A stretch of 64,000 nucleotides of DNA from Bradyrhizobium viridifuturi (GTDB lineage: Bacteria; Pseudomonadota; Alphaproteobacteria; Rhizobiales; Xanthobacteraceae): contig NZ_LGTB01000042.1 of the NCBI RefSeq assembly GCF_001238275.1, positions 34,793-98,792 of the forward strand. The letters run 5' to 3'. A program made the translations under genes and the position numbers. The notes under the pieces were generated by a model. That model was given only the letters and a program-made list of their open reading frames with translations. It was not told the origin of the DNA and made no database searches. Position 1 is the stretch's first letter; each line of letters starts with the position of its first letter. Below are positions 30,078 to 42,707 of this stretch, one piece after another.

Positions 30078-30953
30078 ATGATCAACTGGCCAAATTTCGT
30101 CTCGCAACTTTTCAACGGGCTGGCGCTCGGCGCGCTGCTCGCGCTGATCAGCTCCGGACTGACGATCATCTACGGCACGCTCGGGGTGCTCAACCTCGCC
30201 CACGGCGCCATGTTCATGATCGGCGGCTACGCCGGATACGTGACCTATTCCTACACCGGCTCGTTCATTCTCGCGGTCATCGCGGGCTCGCTGTTCGTGA
30301 TGGCGCTCGGGGTGGCGATGGAGCGGATCATCATCCGCCATTTCTACCATCGCCCGCATGAGGATCAGCTGCTGGTCACCTTCGGCCTCGGCATCTGCTT
30401 CGTCGAGATCGTGCGGCTGATCTTCACCAGCCAGTCGCAGGTGGTGCCGCCGCCGGCGCTGCTGCAGGGCATCACCTCACTCGGCTTCCTGTTCTACCCG
30501 ACCTACCGGCTCGCCGTCGTCGGCATCGTCGCGGTCGCGCTCGGCGGATTGTTCCTGATCCTCTATCGCACCCGGCTCGGCATGATCGTGCGCGCCGGCA
30601 TCGAGGATTCGGTGATGGTCGATTCGCTCGGCATCAACGTCTACCGCGTCTTCATGATCGTGTTCGGCATCGGCGCGATGGCCGCTGGCTTCGCCGGCAT
30701 CATCAACGCGCCGGTGGTGTCGCTGACGCCCGGCGTCGGCGACGACATCCTGGTCGAAACCTTCGTGGTGGTGGTGATCGGCGGCGTCGGCTCGTTTCCC
30801 GGCGCGATCCTCGGCGGGCTGATCGCCGGCGAGATCATCAGCATCACCTCGATGTTCAACCCCGGCTACGCCTACGTCATGCTGTTCGCGGCGATGACGC
30901 TCGTGCTCGTGCTCCGACCGCATGGCCTGCTCGGCACGCAGGGCCGCGAATGA
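30078..30953 (+). CDS. LivH-type ABC transporter permease
   Basis: 291 residues with about eight membrane helices. Hallmarks are GTLGVLNLAHGAMFMIGGY near residues 35-53 and the C-terminal VIGGVGSFPGAILGGLIAGE. It is the second gene of an LIV importer operon: binding protein, this permease, fused permease-ATPase, then ATPase. It lies 103 bases after the binding-protein gene and 13 before the next. Branched-chain amino acids or small amides/organic acids are possible substrates. Confidence 0.92.
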   Translation: MINWPNFVSQLFNGLALGALLALISSGLTIIYGTLGVLNLAHGAMFMIGGYAGYVTYSYTGSFILAVIAGSLFVMALGVAMERIIIRHFYHRPHEDQLLVTFGLGICFVEIVRLIFTSQSQVVPPPALLQGITSLGFLFYPTYRLAVVGIVAVALGGLFLILYRTRLGMIVRAGIEDSVMVDSLGINVYRVFMIVFGIGAMAAGFAGIINAPVVSLTPGVGDDILVETFVVVVIGGVGSFPGAILGGLIAGEIISITSMFNPGYAYVMLFAAMTLVLVLRPHGLLGTQGRE

Positions 30954-30966
30954 CGACGGATCCCAA

Positions 30967-33517
<2,551 letters not shown>

Positions 33518-33521
<4 letters not shown>

Positions 33522-33943
33522 TCCGCCAGCGCCGCGATCATGCGCCTGGCGTGATCGGCAAGCACATCCATCTCCGCCTTGATGGTCTGCGCCGGCAGCA
33601 GCGCGACACCGGCCTTCACCGGCATCACATGCATGTGCAGGTGAAACACCACCTGCCCGCTGGCAGGCTCGCTGAACTGCTGGATGATGATGCCATCGGC
33701 GGAGAACGCCTTCATCGCGGCGACGGCGACGCGCTTGGCCGACCGGGCCACCGCGGCAAGGTCGTCCTCCGCGATGTCGAGGATGCCGCGCGCAGGCGCC
33801 TTCGGAATCACCAGCGTATGCCCCGGCGATCGCGGCATGATGTCGAGAAAGGCATAGGTCCGGTCGGTTTCATGGACCTTGAAGCTCGGCACCTCGCCGC
33901 GGAGGATCTTGGCGAAGATGTTCTGGTCGTCATAGCCCGTCAT
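33518..33943 (-). CDS. HIT-family hydrolase
   Basis: 141 residues with the histidine triad HLHMHVMP (His101, His103, His105) and the typical N-terminal NIFAKILRGEVPSFKVHETDRTYAFLDIMPRSPGHTLVIPK. HIT proteins hydrolyse nucleotide phosphoramidates or dinucleotides. The ATG at 33943 gives the usual family N-terminus. It lies convergent to livF and is divergent from prmC. Confidence 0.93.
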
Positions 33944-34047
33944 GGTCGTGCATTCCGCATCGATATTCGAGGCTTCGACCGTGCGCGGCGGCGGCGACAG
34001 GCGCAAGCGATATCGACGCCGCATCGACCATCGGCTAACAACGCGCG

Positions 34048-34937
34048 ATGAGCACACCAGCCGAACATGGCAGCCAGACCGTCGAGAGCGTCCGGCGCGC
34101 GCTCGCCGCGCGCTTGGCGACGTCAGCGGCGACGATGCCGAGCTCGACGCGCGGCTGCTGGTCGGCGCCGCGCTGGGGCTCGATCTGACCGGCATGGTGA
34201 CCGGCGCCAGGCGCACGCTGACGACGGGCGAAGCCGACCGCATAGAAGCCCTCGCGCGGCGCCGCCTTGCCGGCGAACCGGTCGCGCGCATTCTCGGCAT
34301 CAAGGAGTTTTGGGGGCTGCCGCTGCACCTCTCCGCCGCGACGCTGGTGCCGCGTCCCGACACCGAGACCGTGGTCGAGCGCGCGCTCGAACTGCTGCGG
34401 GCCGACAATGCGGCCGAGCGCGCACTGCGGATCGCCGATCTCGGCACCGGCTCCGGCGCGATCCTGCTGGCGCTGCTCTCGGAACTGCCCAACGCGCATG
34501 GCTTCGCCACCGACATTTCGGCGGAGGCGCTCGAGACCGCGCGCCGGAACGCCGCCGAGCTCGGGCTCGCGGGTCGCACCACGTGGGTCCAGTGCGACTA
34601 TGCCAGCGGACTGACCGGCACGTTCGACCTGATCGTGTCCAATCCGCCCTACATCCCCTCGGCCGACATCGCCGGCCTCGACATCGAGGTGCGCGCACAC
34701 GATCCGCGCACGGCGCTCGACGGCGGCGCCGACGGGCTCGACGCCTACCGCGCGCTGATTTCGCAATCTGCGGGTCTTTTGGCCTCAGGTGGATTTCTGG
34801 TTGTGGAAGTCGGGCAGGGCCAGAGCGGCGACGTTGAAGCGTTGATGACGGCGTCCGGGTTATCCCCAACGGGGCCGCCCAAGGCCGATCTGGGGGGCAT
34901 TCCGAGGGCCGTTTCCGCCCGCCGGCCGCCCCGATAA
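34048..34937 (+). pseudogene. prmC: prmC, release-factor glutamine methyltransferase, frameshifted near 34113-34120
   Basis: PrmC methylates the GGQ glutamine of RF1/RF2. The natural start at 34048 reads STPAEHGSQTVESVRRALAARL; one base is then missing, and the next frame gives GDVSGDDAELDARLLVGAALGL. The catalytic domain follows: VARILGIKEFWGLPL, LVPRPDTETVVERAL, IADLGTGSGAILLALLSELP and the NPPYIPS motif that holds the target glutamine. Total about 296 residues, normal. A start at 33942 in the second frame would add an unrelated N-terminus. A sequencing error is likely. Confidence 0.85.
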
Positions 34938-35419
34938 AGTCCTATTGGAACGCAAAAAAACCTCTTGGAATATCCCCGGGGAACGACTACGTTCCGGGCA
35001 CAACATCGGTGCTGGCCCCGTAAACCGTTACGGGTGATGACCAGGGTTCAGCAGAGCCCGCCGATCGAAAGGTTCCAGGAACGCAGGTCTCACAGAGCGC
35101 AATAGCCGAAGCTGTGCTGCTCTCGACCGCCAAGCGAACGAAAGCCTGTTATTGCGCTTGAAGACTTACGCACGAGAACTGGGCCTGTCTCGACGGGCGG
35201 AATGATTTGGTCGCTGGCGGGTTTTGCCGGCGGTTGGGGAACGCGTATTTGCTGAACGCGACTTTGCTGAACGAGATGGTCAGCGACATCGAAGCCACTT
35301 CGAACGGTATTGCGATTCCGTGCGCCTAGGCGCGCGCCGAATCGGACTTTGCAAATCGGACTTCTGAGAAATCGGACTGTGGACTGCAATAACTTCAGGG
35401 CTGGAATAAAAGGCGACAG
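34938..35419. other. 482-base gap between prmC and DUF4167 with hairpins and short tandem repeats
   Basis: No convincing gene. Two hairpins occur: around GGAACG-ACTA-CGTTCC at 34976-34999 and CCCGTAA-ACCG-TTACGGG at 35017-35034. Three near-tandem copies of ATCGGACT with 14-16 base spacing begin at 35341, 35355 and 35371, and TTTGCTGAACG occurs twice around 35249-35275. This may be the leader of the DUF4167 mRNA or an unannotated RNA. Confidence 0.5.
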
Positions 35420-36199
35420 ATGAGAAACGGTCAGAACAACAAGCGGATGCGCAACCGGAATAACAACAATAATAACAACAACAATAACCGGCGCGGCCAG
35501 AATCCCCTGACACGGGTGTACGAATCGAACGGACCCGACATCAAGATCCGCGGCACGGCCTCCCACGTTGCCGAGAAATACGTCCAGCTCGCGCGCGATG
35601 CACGCTCCTCCGGCGATCCGGTGGCAGCCGAAAACTACTATCAGCACGCCGAGCACTATTACCGGATCATCGCGGCCGCACAGGAGCAGTTCCGGCAGAA
35701 TCAGCAGCAGCCGCGCCCCGACGCCGAGCCGGTCTCGACCGAAGACGGCGACGACGACAGCGACGGCTATTCGAGCTTCGGCCAGGAGCCGGGCTTCGTG
35801 CCGCAGCAGCCGCAACCCTTCATGCGCGACAACAGCCAGCAGCCGTACCAGCGCGAACAGCAGCAGCCGCGCGAGCACCGCGAGCGTGACCAGCAGCCGC
35901 GTGAACACCGCGAACGCGAGCATCGTCCGCAGCCGCAATATCAGCCGCAACCGCAAAACCAGCCGCAGCCCGCGATGGCCGATGCCGGCGGCGTCGATCG
36001 CCTGCCCTCGTTCATCACCGGCGGCGCACAGCCGCAGGTCAACGGTGGTGCCTATGAAGGCAACAATGGCGGTGGTGCCGAACGCGGTGAGCGCAGCGAG
36101 CGTTTCCCGCGCCGCCGCCGTCGTCCGCACGGTCCGCGTCCCGACATAGCAGCGCAGCCCGCGCCGACCGGCGACGACTTCAATCCGGGCAACGAGTAA
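35420..36199 (+). CDS. DUF4167 family protein with Asn-rich and Gln-rich low-complexity regions
   Basis: 259 residues. The start MRNGQNNKRMRNR runs into a ten-residue poly-Asn tract, then NPLTRVYESNGPDIKIRGTASHVAEKYVQLARDARSSGDPVAAENYYQHAEHYYRII, the conserved DUF4167 core (about residues 28-85). The remainder is disordered and rich in Gln, Pro, Arg and His with short repeats of the type QQPREHRERD, ending in an Arg cluster. The basic, disordered make-up suggests RNA or nucleic-acid binding, which is inference. It follows prmC, the usual place in rhizobia as I recall. Confidence 0.9.
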   Translation: MRNGQNNKRMRNRNNNNNNNNNNRRGQNPLTRVYESNGPDIKIRGTASHVAEKYVQLARDARSSGDPVAAENYYQHAEHYYRIIAAAQEQFRQNQQQPRPDAEPVSTEDGDDDSDGYSSFGQEPGFVPQQPQPFMRDNSQQPYQREQQQPREHRERDQQPREHREREHRPQPQYQPQPQNQPQPAMADAGGVDRLPSFITGGAQPQVNGGAYEGNNGGGAERGERSERFPRRRRRPHGPRPDIAAQPAPTGDDFNPGNE

Positions 36200-36258
36200 C
36201 GCCTACGCGCAGCCACCCTCCCCTGGAGGGTGGGTGATCCGCGTCACGGCGCGTCGTT

Positions 36259-37011
36259 CTACGATTCCGAGTGAGTCGACTTCCGCGTCGCCGTCGAGGA
36301 CGGCACCAGCACCGGCCGCAGCGACGGGATCAGCTGCGTCCGCTCGCGGCGCGCCGGGATCGCGCGATAGACCTGCTTGCTCGCTTCCACGATATGCACG
36401 CCGGCGAACGGCATCGACAGCGCCGCGCCGACGCGCTCCCACGCCATTGCCGAGCGCAGGAACCAGCTGCCCTGCACCGGCGGCATGAACAGCGCCTCGC
36501 CCCATGACGCCGGCGTGAACCAGGTCTGCCGCAACAGCTGGGTGATCTGCGCCCGCGAATAGGGCCGGCCATGGCCGAACGGAGTCGCGTCGGTGCGCGT
36601 CCACACGCCGCGGCGGTTCGGGATGATCGCGATCAGCCGCCCCGACGGCGACAGCACCCGCCACACCTCGCGCAATAGCCGCTCGGGATCATCGGACATC
36701 TCCAGCGCATGCACCAGCAGCACGCGGTCGACCGCGGCATCCGGCAACGGCATCGAGAACTCGTCGATCAGGGCCGCCAGCGCCGGCCGGCCGGTCGGCC
36801 ATTTCAGCACGCCCTGGGCCGCCGGCATGAAGGCAATGCAGCGCTCGCAGGTATCACGGAACAGGCCGAGGTAAGGCGTCGGATAGCCGAGCCCGAGCAC
36901 GCGCTGGCCCTCCGCGTTCGGCCACCGCGCGCGGATGCCGCGGTTGATCAGCTGCCGCGCCACGATGCCGAGGCGCTGCGAATAGAAATCGCGGAGGTCG
37001 ATGACGTCCAT
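36259..37011 (-). CDS. SAM-dependent methyltransferase-domain protein
   Basis: 250 residues with the class I methyltransferase topology: MDVIDLRDFYSQRLGIVARQLINRGIRARW, motif I region VLGLGYPTPYLGLFRD near residue 39, then PDAAVDRVLLVHALEMSDDPERLLREVWRVLSPSGRLIAIIPNRRGVWTR. The C-terminus is basic and specific to this group. Substrate unknown. It is convergent with DUF4167 and divergent from gloB; a gloB neighbour is a common arrangement, as I recall. Confidence 0.85.
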   Translation of the reverse strand: MDVIDLRDFYSQRLGIVARQLINRGIRARWPNAEGQRVLGLGYPTPYLGLFRDTCERCIAFMPAAQGVLKWPTGRPALAALIDEFSMPLPDAAVDRVLLVHALEMSDDPERLLREVWRVLSPSGRLIAIIPNRRGVWTRTDATPFGHGRPYSRAQITQLLRQTWFTPASWGEALFMPPVQGSWFLRSAMAWERVGAALSMPFAGVHIVEASKQVYRAIPARRERTQLIPSLRPVLVPSSTATRKSTHSES

Positions 37012-37108
37012 GGTGCCAGCCTAACATGCCCCTTGCGGCCCGGGAGCGCGGAAATTTGCGTTGCCGCCGGAGCGTTAACGCCATATTTCACACCTATATT
37101 GGGCGCGT

Positions 37109-37165
37109 TAAGAGCCTGATCCGAAAAAGCGGGCACCGGTTTTTCGAAAAGATCATGCTCTGAAA
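37109..37165 (-). repeat. dispersed repeat family E, short copy
   Basis: The reverse complement reads AGCATGATCTTTTCGAAAA then ACCGGTGCCCGCTTTTTCGGATCA, one of several short elements of this type (also 40398, 50428, 57126). It lies in the methyltransferase-gloB spacer. Confidence 0.6.
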
Positions 37166-37194
37166 TGCCCGTCCCGTTTGTTCGTGGAGATATC

Positions 37195-37961
37195 ATGACC
37201 GCCGAAATTCGCACCTTCAGCTGCCTCACCGACAATTTCGGGTACCTGATCCACGATCCCGTAACCAAGGCGACGGCGTCGATCGACGCGCCGGAGGCCG
37301 GCCCGATCATCAAGGCGCTGGAGCGCGAAGGCTGGACGCTGACCGACATCCTGATCACCCATCATCATGGCGACCATGTCGGCGGCGTCGCCGAGTTGAA
37401 GCAGAAATACGGCTGCCGCGTCGTCGCCCCGCACGACAAGTCGGCGAAGATCGCCAATGTCGACCTGCGCGCCGCCAATGCCGACGTCATCAAGGTCGCA
37501 GTCTGTTGGCCCGCGTGGTCGAGACCCCCGGCCATACGCTCGACCACATCTCCTACGTGTTCGACGGCGAGAAGGCGGTGTTCGCTGCCGACACGCTGTT
37601 CTCGATCGGCTGCGGCCGGGTGTTCGAAGGCACCTATCCGATGATGTGGGATTCGCTTTTGAAGCTGCGTTCGCTGCCGGACGATTTCCGGCTGTATTGC
37701 GGCCATGAATACACCGCCTCCAACGTGAAGTTCGCGCTCACCATCGAGGCCGACAATCCGCATCTGCAGGCCCGCGCCGCGGAAGTGACGAAGCTGCGCG
37801 CCGAGAACAAGCCGACGATTCCCGTGCTGCTCGGCGACGAGAAGAAGGCCAATGTGTTCCTGCGCGCCGACGAGCCCGCGGTCGCGGCCAAGCTGCACAT
37901 GAAGGGCGCCGATCCGGCGCTGGTGTTCGGCGAGCTCCGCGAGCGCAAGAACAAGTCCTGA
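37195..37961 (+). pseudogene. gloB: gloB, hydroxyacylglutathione hydrolase (glyoxalase II), frameshifted near 37496-37504
   Basis: Glyoxalase II converts S-lactoylglutathione to lactate and glutathione, completing methylglyoxal detoxification. The frame from 37195 has CLTDNFGYLIHDP and the metal motif THHHGDHVGG near residue 58. After VIKV one base is missing (GGC reads GC). The next frame restores LLARVVETPGHTLDHISYVFDGEKAVFAADTLFSIGCGRVFEGT and CGHEYTASNVKFAL to the stop at 37961. About 255 residues, the normal length. Probably intact in the organism. Confidence 0.87.
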
Positions 37962-38395
37962 TGTCACAGCTCTCCGCTGCCGACATCATCGCGCGGCTCG
38001 CGCTGAAGCCGCATCCGGAAGGCGGACATTATCGCGAGACGTTTCGCGACGAGCGCGTTGACGCCAGTGGACGCGCGCATTCGACGGCGATCTATTTCCT
38101 GCTCGCGCGCGGCGAACGCTCGCACTGGCACCGCATCGACGCCGTCGAGATGTGGCACTATTACGCCGGCGCGCCGCTGACGCTGCGGATCGCGCGGGAC
38201 GGCGGCTCGCAGCACGCGATCACGCTCGGCCCGGACATCGCGCACGGCGAGCAACCGCAGGCGATCGTGCCGGCGGGCGCCTGGCAGGCCGCGGAAAGCA
38301 GCGGCGACTGGACGCTGGTCGGCTGTACCGTCGCGCCGGGATTCGAGTTCGCGAAGTTCGAGCTGGCGCTGAAAGGCTGGGAGCCGGCATCGTAA
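37961..38395 (+). CDS. cupin DUF985 family protein
   Basis: 144-residue single-domain cupin: LALKPHPEGGHYRETFRDE, YFLLARGERSHWHRIDAVEMWHYYAGAPL and VPAGAWQAAESSGDWTLVGCTVAPGFEF are the DUF985 signatures. Ligand and function unknown; sugar-epimerase-like or metal-binding roles have been suggested for the fold. It overlaps the gloB stop by one base (TGATG) and is probably co-translated. Confidence 0.92.
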   Translation: MSQLSAADIIARLALKPHPEGGHYRETFRDERVDASGRAHSTAIYFLLARGERSHWHRIDAVEMWHYYAGAPLTLRIARDGGSQHAITLGPDIAHGEQPQAIVPAGAWQAAESSGDWTLVGCTVAPGFEFAKFELALKGWEPAS

Positions 38396-38406
38396 GATCG
38401 TTCTCC

Positions 38407-38538
38407 CGTCATCCCCGCGCAAAGGCTAAGCCTTTGTCGCTGGAGGTGCGAGCGAAGCGAGCCTCGAAGGATGAATCGGCCACACGCGGGCCGTCGACCC
38501 TTCGAGACGGCCGCGTTGCGGCCTCCTCAGGGTGACGG
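38407..38538. repeat. intergenic repeat family B, second copy
   Basis: Inverted ends with GCCTCGAAGGATGAATCGGC, CCTTCGAGACGGCCGC and CTCCTCAGGGTGACGG match the copy at 13110-13230. Located between two convergent genes. Confidence 0.75.
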
Positions 38539-38563
38539 TCAAGCAGGCTGCGCTCTACCCATC

Positions 38564-39439
38564 CTACATTCTTTTCCGCAACACCATGTCCTTCGCCGCG
38601 ATCAGCCCGCCGCCGGCGATCAGGATCGCGGCGATGGCGATGTTGGCGCTGGGCTTGGCAAAGCCTGCTGCAATCAGAAACGCGGTCGAGAGCAGCGGCG
38701 TGGCGTAGGACGCGGCGCCGAGCACGCGGATGTCGCCGCGCTTCATGCCGATGTCCCAGGCAAAGAATGCCGCGCCCACCGGACCGATGCCGAGCGCTAT
38801 GACCGCAAGCCATTGCAGCGATGTCACGGGCCACACCGTGGTCTCCACCATCATGTGCACGGCGGCTGCGAGCACCGCCGTCGCCAGGCAGAAGCCCGCG
38901 ACCGCATCGGTCGGCACCGCCTTGAGCCGGCGCGACATCACCGAATAGGCCGCCCACACGAACGCTGCGACGAAGGCCGCCGCGAAGCCTGGAATCTGCT
39001 CTTTCGTAAACGCGCCGGTGTTGCCGGCGAACAGCAGCACGGTGCCGGCGAGCCCGAGCAGCGCGCCGATGATGTGATGGACCGCAAGCCGCTCACCCGG
39101 CAGCAGCGAGGAGAACAGCACGATCAGCAACGGCCAGAGATAATTGAGCAGGCCTGCCTCGGCCGGCGGCGCGAACCGCAGCGCCAGGAAGTACAGCGCG
39201 TGATAGCCGAACAGCCCGCCGACGCCGACGACCCAGGCGACCAGCGGCTGCTTCAAGGCGCCGAACGCCGCCGGCCGCAGCAGGAAGCTTGCGAACGCAA
39301 CCATCGCGCCGATCGCAAAGGTCATGGCGGCGAGTTGGAACGCCGGGATCGCCCCGGTCGCAACCGTCATGACCGACAGCAGCGACCACATCAGGATGGC
39401 GGTCAGTCCGACAAGGGTGGCAGTTTCATCTGAATTCAA
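38564..39439 (-). CDS. EamA/DMT-family permease
   Basis: About 291 residues with two EamA repeats and roughly ten membrane helices (TLVGLTAILMWSLLSVMTV, PPAEAGLLNYLWPLLIVLFSSLLPGERL, YATPLLSTAFLIAAGFAKP). The start is uncertain: a TTG at 39439 gives the family-like N-terminus NSDETATLVGL, and a GTG at 39472 is an alternative. The open frame extends upstream into an out-of-frame reading of phaB, which is not part of this gene. Substrate unknown. Confidence 0.82.
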   Translation of the reverse strand: MNSDETATLVGLTAILMWSLLSVMTVATGAIPAFQLAAMTFAIGAMVAFASFLLRPAAFGALKQPLVAWVVGVGGLFGYHALYFLALRFAPPAEAGLLNYLWPLLIVLFSSLLPGERLAVHHIIGALLGLAGTVLLFAGNTGAFTKEQIPGFAAAFVAAFVWAAYSVMSRRLKAVPTDAVAGFCLATAVLAAAVHMMVETTVWPVTSLQWLAVIALGIGPVGAAFFAWDIGMKRGDIRVLGAASYATPLLSTAFLIAAGFAKPSANIAIAAILIAGGGLIAAKDMVLRKRM

Positions 39440-39505
39440 TCCGTCGTGGCCGAGCAGATCGTGTGCAGCCACGTCCTTGCTTCGCGCCCCGCGGTTGTAG
39501 CGACG

Positions 39506-39532
39506 AAAATGCCCGGCACAAGGCCGGGCATC
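39506..39532 (-). terminator. Rho-independent terminator after phaB
   Basis: On the minus strand, ATGCCCGGCC-TTGT-GCCGGGCAT is followed by TTTT, 45 bases after the phaB stop. Confidence 0.75.
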
Positions 39533-39576
39533 ACGACTTGATCGATGGCGCCTGCGACGCGACGACGCTTGTCGCG

Positions 39577-40302
39577 TCAGGCGTGATACTGGCCGCCGTT
39601 CACGGTCAGCGTCGAGCCGGTGATGAAGCCGGCATCGTCGGCGGCGAGGAACACCACGGCGCGCGCGATTTCCTCGGGCTCGCCGAGCCGGTTGACCGGA
39701 ATCTGCGGGATGACGTTCTTCTCCAGCACGTCCTTCGGCACCGCCTGCACCATTTCGGTGTTGATGTAGCCGGGGCAGATCACGTTGACGGTGATACCGC
39801 CCTTGGCGTTCTCCAGCGCCAGCGCCTTGGTGAAGCCGATGTCGCCGGCCTTTGCCGCGGAGTAGTTGACCTGGCCGAACTGGCCCTTCTGGCCGTTGAT
39901 CGAGGAGATCGAGATGACGCGGCCGAACTTGCGGGCCCGCATGCCCTCGATCACCTGGCGCGTCATGTTGAACAGCGAGCCGAGGTTGGTGTTGATCACG
40001 GCATTCCACTGCTCGACCGTCATCTTGTGGAAGGCGGTATCCTTGGTGATGCCGGCATTGTTGACGAGCACGTCAACCGGGCCGAGATCGGCCTCGACCT
40101 GCTTCACGCCGGCTGCGCAGGCGTCGAACGAGGCGACGTCCCACTTGTAGACGGGAATGCCGCTCTCCGCCTTGAACTTCTCCGCCGCGGCGTCATTGCC
40201 GGCGTAGCTCGCCGCCACCTTGTAGCCAGCCGCTTTCAGCGCCTTGCTGATCGCAGCTCCAATGCCCCGCGTTCCGCCCGTCACCAATGCAACACGTGCC
40301 AT
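39577..40302 (-). CDS. phaB: acetoacetyl-CoA reductase (PHB synthesis)
   Basis: 241-residue short-chain dehydrogenase that reduces acetoacetyl-CoA to (R)-3-hydroxybutyryl-CoA with NADPH. The cofactor loop is TGGTRGIGAAI at residues 8-18, the NNAG motif is at 81-84, and catalytic Ser133/134, Tyr147 and Lys151 (NYSAAKAG) are in place. The end SGSTLTVNGGQYHA-type segment (TGSTLTVNGGQYHA) is typical of PhaB. It lies downstream of phaA on the same strand but behind a terminator, so it probably has its own promoter as well. Confidence 0.96.
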   Translation of the reverse strand: MARVALVTGGTRGIGAAISKALKAAGYKVAASYAGNDAAAEKFKAESGIPVYKWDVASFDACAAGVKQVEADLGPVDVLVNNAGITKDTAFHKMTVEQWNAVINTNLGSLFNMTRQVIEGMRARKFGRVISISSINGQKGQFGQVNYSAAKAGDIGFTKALALENAKGGITVNVICPGYINTEMVQAVPKDVLEKNVIPQIPVNRLGEPEEIARAVVFLAADDAGFITGSTLTVNGGQYHA

Positions 40303-40397
40303 GTCCGTCTCCTCCTTGGCCGTCTTTTATAACCGGATAACTCCGGCCTACGCACTCACAACGAAGCGCGATGGGATCGTCGCGCTTCAGCTCCCTT

Positions 40398-40446
40398 TTG
40401 AGCATGATCTTTTCGGAGAACCGCTTCACACTTTCCGGATCATGCT
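40398..40446. repeat. dispersed repeat family E, short copy
   Basis: GAGCATGATCTTTTCGGAGA ... TTTCCGGATCATGCTC is an inverted repeat with GAGCATGATC ends in the phaA-phaB spacer, related to 37109 and 57126. Confidence 0.6.
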
Positions 40447-40454
40447 CTCGAAAC

Positions 40455-40482
40455 AAAAATGCCCGGCGCAAAGCCGGGCATC
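40455..40482 (-). terminator. Rho-independent terminator after phaA
   Basis: On the minus strand, ATGCCCGGC-TTTGC-GCCGGGCAT is followed by TTTTTG, about 70 bases after the phaA stop. Nearly identical in stem to the phaB terminator. Confidence 0.8.
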
Positions 40483-40552
40483 TTTTCTATCAGTTCGCGC
40501 CGTGGTTGACAGATGATCTTTTCATCACCTAGCCGGCCTCGCTGCCTTTTGT

Positions 40553-41731
<1,179 letters not shown>

Positions 41732-41959
41732 GGACATCTCCTATGGGTTGTAGCTGGGTTTCTCGACGGCGGGCGGCCGGTTTGGCGGACCTGTCTCTTA
41801 ATGACTATCCTGTAAATCTCATTGAGGCATGTCAATCGCGCTGACGCGCAAAACGCGCCGCGGCGCACTCAAAATGACGCCCTTGGCACATTCCTGAGCA
41901 AATCCTATGCTTTGGAATTAACCGCAAAGCACAAAACGGTAGCCGAACCGCTTTGAAAA

Positions 41960-42015
41960 TGCTTACCTTTGCTGCGATGCGTTGCATTTTGCCCTGCGGC
42001 GATGCTGTAGGGTTC
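41960..42015. promoter_or_regulatory. TGC-rich region upstream of phaR, candidate PhaR binding sites
   Basis: Within the 313-base phaA-phaR spacer, TGC recurs at least six times in about 55 bases (for example TTGCTGCGATGCGTTGCATT). PhaR of relatives is known to bind TGC-rich DNA and to repress phaR/phasin genes. Autoregulation here is inference. The rest of the spacer is AT-rich and should hold the phaA and phaR promoters. Confidence 0.4.
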
Positions 42016-42044
42016 CAGGTTCTTCGGTGTTGAAGTGAGAGCCC

Positions 42045-42635
42045 ATGGCAAAATCTGAACAACCGACCACGATCAAGAAATACGCGAACCGGCGGCTCTA
42101 TAATACCGGTACGAGCACCTACGTGACGCTCGAGGATCTCGCGGCGATGGTGAAGGAAGGCGAGGATTTCCTCGTCTATGACGCCAAGACCGGCGACGAC
42201 ATTACCCGCTCCGTACTCGCGCAAATCATCTTCGAACAGGAGAACAAGGCCGGGCAGAACCTGCTGCCGACGACCTTCCTGCGGCAGCTGATCCGCTTCT
42301 ATGGCGACAGCATGCAGATGGTGGTGCCGAAATATCTCGAACAGTCGATCGAGACGCTGACCAAGGAGCAGGAGAAGTTCCGCAAGCAGATCGCGGGTGC
42401 CCTGAGCGGTACGCCGTTTGCTCCGCTGGAGGAGCAGGTCCGCCGCAACATGGAACTGTTCCAGCAGACCTTCTCGATGTTCAAGCCGTTCGTGCCGCAG
42501 CGCGGCGGCGCTGAAGCCGAGAAGGTGCCGGAGCCCGCACCTGACGACGGCAACATCGACGATCTCCGCCGCCAGATGAAGGACATGCAGGAACGCCTCG
42601 AGCGCATGTCGCAACCGGCGAAGAAGGACGAGTAG
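42045..42635 (+). CDS. phaR: polyhydroxyalkanoate synthesis repressor PhaR
   Basis: 196 residues. The N-terminal PHB/PHA-accumulation regulator DNA-binding domain is clear (TTIKKYANRRLYNTGTSTYVTLEDLAAMVKEGEDFLVYDAKTGDDITRSVLAQIIFEQE, residues 8-67), followed by the PHB-binding region (QNLLPTTFLRQLIRFYGDSMQMVVPKYLE). A charged C-terminal helix predicts coiled coil. PhaR senses PHB granules and represses phasin genes and itself. It is divergent from phaA. Confidence 0.96.
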   Translation: MAKSEQPTTIKKYANRRLYNTGTSTYVTLEDLAAMVKEGEDFLVYDAKTGDDITRSVLAQIIFEQENKAGQNLLPTTFLRQLIRFYGDSMQMVVPKYLEQSIETLTKEQEKFRKQIAGALSGTPFAPLEEQVRRNMELFQQTFSMFKPFVPQRGGAEAEKVPEPAPDDGNIDDLRRQMKDMQERLERMSQPAKKDE

Positions 42636-42707
42636 GTCCTCCGCGATCGGCCGGGTCCGCCCGGCCGCCATCGGTTCGCAATTCCAACGCTGCCCTTCGA
42701 GCCGGCG

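Noticed and set aside
38564..40009. Apparent 481-residue fusion upstream of the EamA permease
   Set aside because: The first 190 codons are phaB read out of frame; phaB has its own intact frame and a terminator in between.
41880..41915. Sigma54 promoter near TTGGCACATTCC upstream of phaR
   Set aside because: A TGGCAC box is present, but no TTGCA-type -12 element follows at the correct spacing.
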